Shown in pieces: positions 61,077 to 64,000 of a DNA stretch of 64,000 nucleotides; position 1 is the stretch's first letter, and every line of letters starts with the position of its first letter. Source of the stretch: Bdellovibrio sp047344985 (lineage in GTDB: Bacteria; Bdellovibrionota; Bdellovibrionia; Bdellovibrionales; Bdellovibrionaceae); contig NZ_CP178861.1 of assembly GCF_047344985.1 (NCBI RefSeq), forward strand, positions 2,728,001 to 2,792,000. Direction: 5' to 3'. The position numbers and the translations under genes were made by a program. A model generated the notes under the pieces. The model saw only the letters and a list, made by a program, of their open reading frames with translations, ran no database searches and was not told the DNA's origin.

Positions 61077-61763
61077 ATGAGCGAAGCTTTGGTCATCTTT
61101 AAAGCGATAAATAAAGAGTCTGACAAGCAGACGATTCTCCAAAAGGTTTTGGCGAATCAGGAGACTATTTATTTGCGCGATAAATTCGACCGCAGTGTTG
61201 CTTTAAAGCCTTTAAGCATTAATTCCAATATGCAGCTCAAATGCCGTCCTCCAGAAGAGAGCATGAACACTCAAGAGGGCGACACATTTACCGCCACCTT
61301 TAACGTTGGATCAGAGCGCTACCTTTTTGAAACTCATCCTGTTGTGGGTGAAAATCATGTGACTTTAACTGTACTCAATTTGTTTCATCTGCAAAGACGT
61401 CGCAATTACCGTTACGTTCTTCCGACAGATTATTCCGCAGAACTCGTTATCAATTATTTAAACCAAGTGGTGTGCGCTTACACTTGTCGCCTGCTGGATC
61501 TGAGCACTGAAGGGTGCGCTGTGGAAATTTCCATGGCCGAAGCTAATTTCAAGCTGGATGACCTTGTGCAAGCCGAAGTTTTTTTAGGAGATCGCGAACC
61601 GATCTTGGTTCAAGGCATGATTAAGAACATCCGCGAAAAAGATGATCTGCATCTGGTTTTAGGCGTGGAGTTTAACCACATGGCCAATGCCAGCGAAGGA
61701 AAAATCGTCGCTTCACTGACGGATCTGCAAAGAGAAATCTATTTCCGTAAAAAAGCGGCTTAA
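61077..61763 (+). CDS. PilZ-domain protein, YcgR-like layout
   Basis: 228 residues. The N-terminal part (about 1-110) resembles the YcgR-N domain, and 'QRRRNYRYVLP' supplies the RxxxR c-di-GMP motif, followed by 'RLLDLSTEGCAVEIS' matching the (D/N)xSxxG motif of PilZ. It should bind c-di-GMP and, like YcgR, might act on flagellar motility. It starts 4 bases after the cNMP gene. Confidence 0.9.
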   Translation: MSEALVIFKAINKESDKQTILQKVLANQETIYLRDKFDRSVALKPLSINSNMQLKCRPPEESMNTQEGDTFTATFNVGSERYLFETHPVVGENHVTLTVLNLFHLQRRRNYRYVLPTDYSAELVINYLNQVVCAYTCRLLDLSTEGCAVEISMAEANFKLDDLVQAEVFLGDREPILVQGMIKNIREKDDLHLVLGVEFNHMANASEGKIVASLTDLQREIYFRKKAA

Positions 61764-61779
61764 GACACGCACTTACTTT

Positions 61780-62379
61780 TTAAATCGAAAGATAAGCCCA
61801 AACCGAAATGCTGGCGCCTAAGATTCCCAAAAAACACATTCCCGAAAAAAACAAGTTTTGAAGCTTTTGTTTTTTTAGCACCAAGCTTAAAGCGCCCAAC
61901 ACCAAGCACACCTGAAAAAAGAGGCTTGCCATATCAAAGCGGTCCCCGGCTTTAGCTAAAGAAGTTAGATGCGCTTCAATCTCTTGCGCGCCGATGATTT
62001 TACCCAGCTCGCCATTGAGATCCTGAACCCAACCCTCTTTGCCGACGGATTCAGAGCCTTTGAGAATTTCATTCTTCTCTTTTTTATAGCGCTGAATTTT
62101 TCGATTTAAATTCGCGATATGAGCATCAATACCGGGACCGGCTTTGGCTTGAATCGCGCCGGATTCCTTAAGACTTTCAAGAAGAGACTTTTCCCCTTCG
62201 ACCAAAGTTTCTTTGATGCTTTTGGATTGGTACCACATATAGGCAGCGGCTTTATCATTGGTGCCGATGATTTCATCGTCCCCATATTTGCCCGCGACCA
62301 AGTCACTCACCGCCATGATTGCGGCAAATATCGCAATCACGACCCCACAACGGATCTCAAAACTATTTTCTTCTGCCAT
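61780..62379 (-). CDS. DUF4337 membrane protein
   Basis: 199 residues. One N-terminal helix ('CGVVIAIFAAIMAVSDLVAG'), then a conserved 'IIGTNDKAAAYMWYQSKSIKETL', a coiled-coil-like charged region, and two C-terminal helices ('FFQVCLVLGALSLVL', 'FFSGMCFLGILGASISVWAYLSI'). This order is typical of DUF4337. Function unknown. It is convergent with the PilZ gene. Confidence 0.8.
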   Translation of the reverse strand: MAEENSFEIRCGVVIAIFAAIMAVSDLVAGKYGDDEIIGTNDKAAAYMWYQSKSIKETLVEGEKSLLESLKESGAIQAKAGPGIDAHIANLNRKIQRYKKEKNEILKGSESVGKEGWVQDLNGELGKIIGAQEIEAHLTSLAKAGDRFDMASLFFQVCLVLGALSLVLKKQKLQNLFFSGMCFLGILGASISVWAYLSI

Positions 62380-62400
62380 AAATACAAATTACTAAGATGC

Positions 62401-64000
62401 TTATCTTGAAGGATAATATAATTTATTATCCCACATTCCTTCGTTGAAATACTGTATAGAGGCTTTTAGTTTTTCCGTCAATTCTTGCTTGCGAATCGCT
62501 TTTTCCGAGGTCAACGTCATGCCGATCAATTCATGATCACCATCGCGATCTTCGATAGCATACATTTGCGGCTCGGTGTGTCCCGGAGACCAACGAATAA
62601 AATAATCTTTCGCAAAAAGCATATAACGACCGTCGATAAAATTCACGACGACCTTATCACCATCCGTAAAAAGAGAACTTCCCAAGTAATTTTTGTCTTT
62701 CTCGGGAACATTTAAGAAATCCAAAATCGTTGGCAGTACATCGACTTGTTGTGCGATTTTCTTCGTGTCCGTTTTAGGGAATTCGTAAGACGGATGGAAT
62801 AAAATCAATGGAATGCGATAGCTTCCGACGTCGTTGGTGTATTCAGGACGGTAGTGCATGGAAGCGTGGTCCGCCGTGATGACAAACAATGTATTTTTAA
62901 ACCAAGGTTTTTTCTCGGCCTCTTCAAAGAATTTTTTTAAAGCATAGTCCGAATAGGAAACTGTTTTAAGAATTTCAATCGGTCCTTCAGGAAACATCTC
63001 TTTGTATTTTTCTGGAACTTTGTAAGGTTGATGCGAACTCAAAGTAAAAACCGCATTTAAAAATGGCTGCGGCAAAGAGTCCATTTGTCCCAACATCCAT
63101 TGAAGGAACGGTTCGTCCCAAATTCCCCACACGCCATCATCGTCCGCAGAATTTCCGTATTCGCGAGAACCGTAGTATCTTTCAACACCCGCACTTTTCA
63201 TGAAGGAGTCAAAGTACATCGTCCCGTTGTGGCCCCCATGAAAGAAACTTGTTGCATAACCTTTAGGCGCGACCAATGTTCCAAGGCCCAAGAAATAATT
63301 CGAAGTGAAATGCGAAGAGATGAAAGGCTCATTCATCATCGCAGGAATCCCCGCCATCACCGCGCCTACGCCCTCAATGGAACGGCGCCCGTTGGCGTAA
63401 GAATTTTCAAAGACCAAAGATTTTTTCATCAAAGAATCTAAGAATGGAGTATACGATTTTTTACCGTCGACCGGGCCAAAATATTCTTCGCCGAAACTTT
63501 CTAAAATGATGATCATCACGTTTTGCGGCGTTGTTGGGCGATGCCCCTCTAACGCCGTTCCTGTGAATGAACCATTGAGGCGTTTCAGCATGTCTTCTTT
63601 ATTCGCAAAGTATTTTTCTTGCTTAAGGCCTTCGGCTCCGTAGCTTTTGATAAAGGTGAAGGTCGTGTTTAGAACAAGATTGTTCAAAAGAGGTGCCGAA
63701 AAGACGTTGGCATTCACAAAACTAATAGGCTTGCTTTGCAAACCTCCGCGGATTCCGATGACAGAAATCACCAGAGCCACGAAACACAGAAAAGCATGAG
63801 AAAGCCAGAGTTTGACTCCCCCTTTTTCTTCTCCCGGCCATACGAGTTTATCTGGAGTCCCCTTCATCACGCGACGAACGGACCACACAAAGAAAGCGAC
63901 GATCAAGGTGTTGATCGTGAATAGCCCCCAATAGCTGATGATGAAGTTCCAGACTTTGCCTTTGGTTTCTCCGACGACGAAGAAACTGTCATATGTGAAT
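62401..64000 (-). CDS. LTA-synthase-type sulfatase-family membrane protein (5' end outside window)
   Basis: 532 codons are present, and the open frame continues past the right edge (residues before 'LIVAFFVWS' include 'FVVGETKGKVWNFIISYWG'), so the true start is outside. Membrane helices are followed by a periplasmic sulfatase-fold domain: 'NVMIIILESFGEEYFGP' (metal-binding Glu), 'ANGRRSIEGVGAVMAG' (Ser in the nucleophile position), 'VITADHASMHY' (DH metal site) and 'HQPYKVP'. Members transfer phosphoglycerol or phosphoethanolamine groups to envelope polymers. The exact substrate is unknown. Confidence 0.9.
   Translation of the reverse strand, partial: FTYDSFFVVGETKGKVWNFIISYWGLFTINTLIVAFFVWSVRRVMKGTPDKLVWPGEEKGGVKLWLSHAFLCFVALVISVIGIRGGLQSKPISFVNANVFSAPLLNNLVLNTTFTFIKSYGAEGLKQEKYFANKEDMLKRLNGSFTGTALEGHRPTTPQNVMIIILESFGEEYFGPVDGKKSYTPFLDSLMKKSLVFENSYANGRRSIEGVGAVMAGIPAMMNEPFISSHFTSNYFLGLGTLVAPKGYATSFFHGGHNGTMYFDSFMKSAGVERYYGSREYGNSADDDGVWGIWDEPFLQWMLGQMDSLPQPFLNAVFTLSSHQPYKVPEKYKEMFPEGPIEILKTVSYSDYALKKFFEEAEKKPWFKNTLFVITADHASMHYRPEYTNDVGSYRIPLILFHPSYEFPKTDTKKIAQQVDVLPTILDFLNVPEKDKNYLGSSLFTDGDKVVVNFIDGRYMLFAKDYFIRWSPGHTEPQMYAIEDRDGDHELIGMTLTSEKAIRKQELTEKLKASIQYFNEGMWDNKLYYPSR

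Noticed and set aside
1..64000. tRNA, rRNA, CRISPR arrays or known riboswitches
   Set aside because: Intergenic regions were read on both strands and none shows the expected conserved arms, repeats or aptamer cores; covariance-model searches were not possible here.

Overview
The window looks like chromosomal DNA from a Bdellovibrio-type predatory bacterium (Bdellovibrionota). By eye the GC content is in the mid-40s %. Supporting traits are two large phage-fibre-like surface proteins of the kind described as mosaic adhesive trimers in B. bacteriovorus, many periplasmic binding proteins and lipoproteins, peptidoglycan-active enzymes, a DNA topoisomerase VI pair, and dense two-component/PilZ signalling. 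I see no rRNA, tRNA, CRISPR array, prophage or complete insertion sequence. Genes are closely packed on both strands, with many 4-base stop/start overlaps.

Layout: 1-2421 holds the end of a secreted Cys-containing protein and a divergent LysR regulator/MFS exporter pair. 2617-6181 is the most striking region: a 41-residue, highly basic peptide gene built of five Asn-ended steps (four NAI[K/R]VR repeats plus a final Asn), an intrinsic terminator, then a tightly overlapping MFS exporter, MccB-like adenylating enzyme and TldD-like metalloprotease. This gene set matches a microcin C-type (peptidyl-nucleotide) pathway. 6178-9120 has small secreted or stress-type proteins, including a three-repeat beta-trefoil protein and a 16-Cys copper-storage-like protein. 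9134-14798 is the four-gene ligase-associated DNA repair operon (exonuclease, ATP ligase, Lhr-type helicase, phosphoesterase).

14886-25727 contains RadD, an Hsp20, a pterin dehydratase, a three-domain phosphoribosyltransferase/hydrolase/erythromycin-esterase fusion, a DUF72 protein and two cell-wall lipoproteins, one fusing an L,D-transpeptidase with a lytic-transglycosylase-like domain. 25754-30323 is a signalling block (GAF kinase, receiver-PilZ protein, hybrid kinase with HPt). 30458-48115 is mostly metabolism, transport and envelope genes: binding proteins, YbaK, CapA-like, MFS, MtgA, tandem DUF4360 proteins, DsbA-like, FUSC-like, AspA, a metallo-beta-lactamase-fold lipoprotein, a GT39 glycosyltransferase, a TonB-like protein and an outer-membrane barrel. 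A 165-bp near-perfect inverted-repeat element lies at 44750-44914.

48159-51109 encodes topoisomerase VI subunits A and B. 51990-59450 holds the two paralogous fibre proteins, which share signal/N-domain and shaft but carry unrelated tips. The window ends with an HNH nuclease, a cyclic-nucleotide-binding/zinc-ribbon protein coupled to a PilZ protein, a DUF4337 membrane protein and an LTA-synthase-type sulfatase cut by the window edge.

The clearest candidate for an undescribed system is the 2617-6181 operon. The precursor ends in Asn, as MccA peptides do, the ThiF-fold enzyme carries MccB-like signatures, and the operon includes its own TldD-type peptidase. Protein identifications rest on recognised motifs and remembered family sequences; no database search was run.
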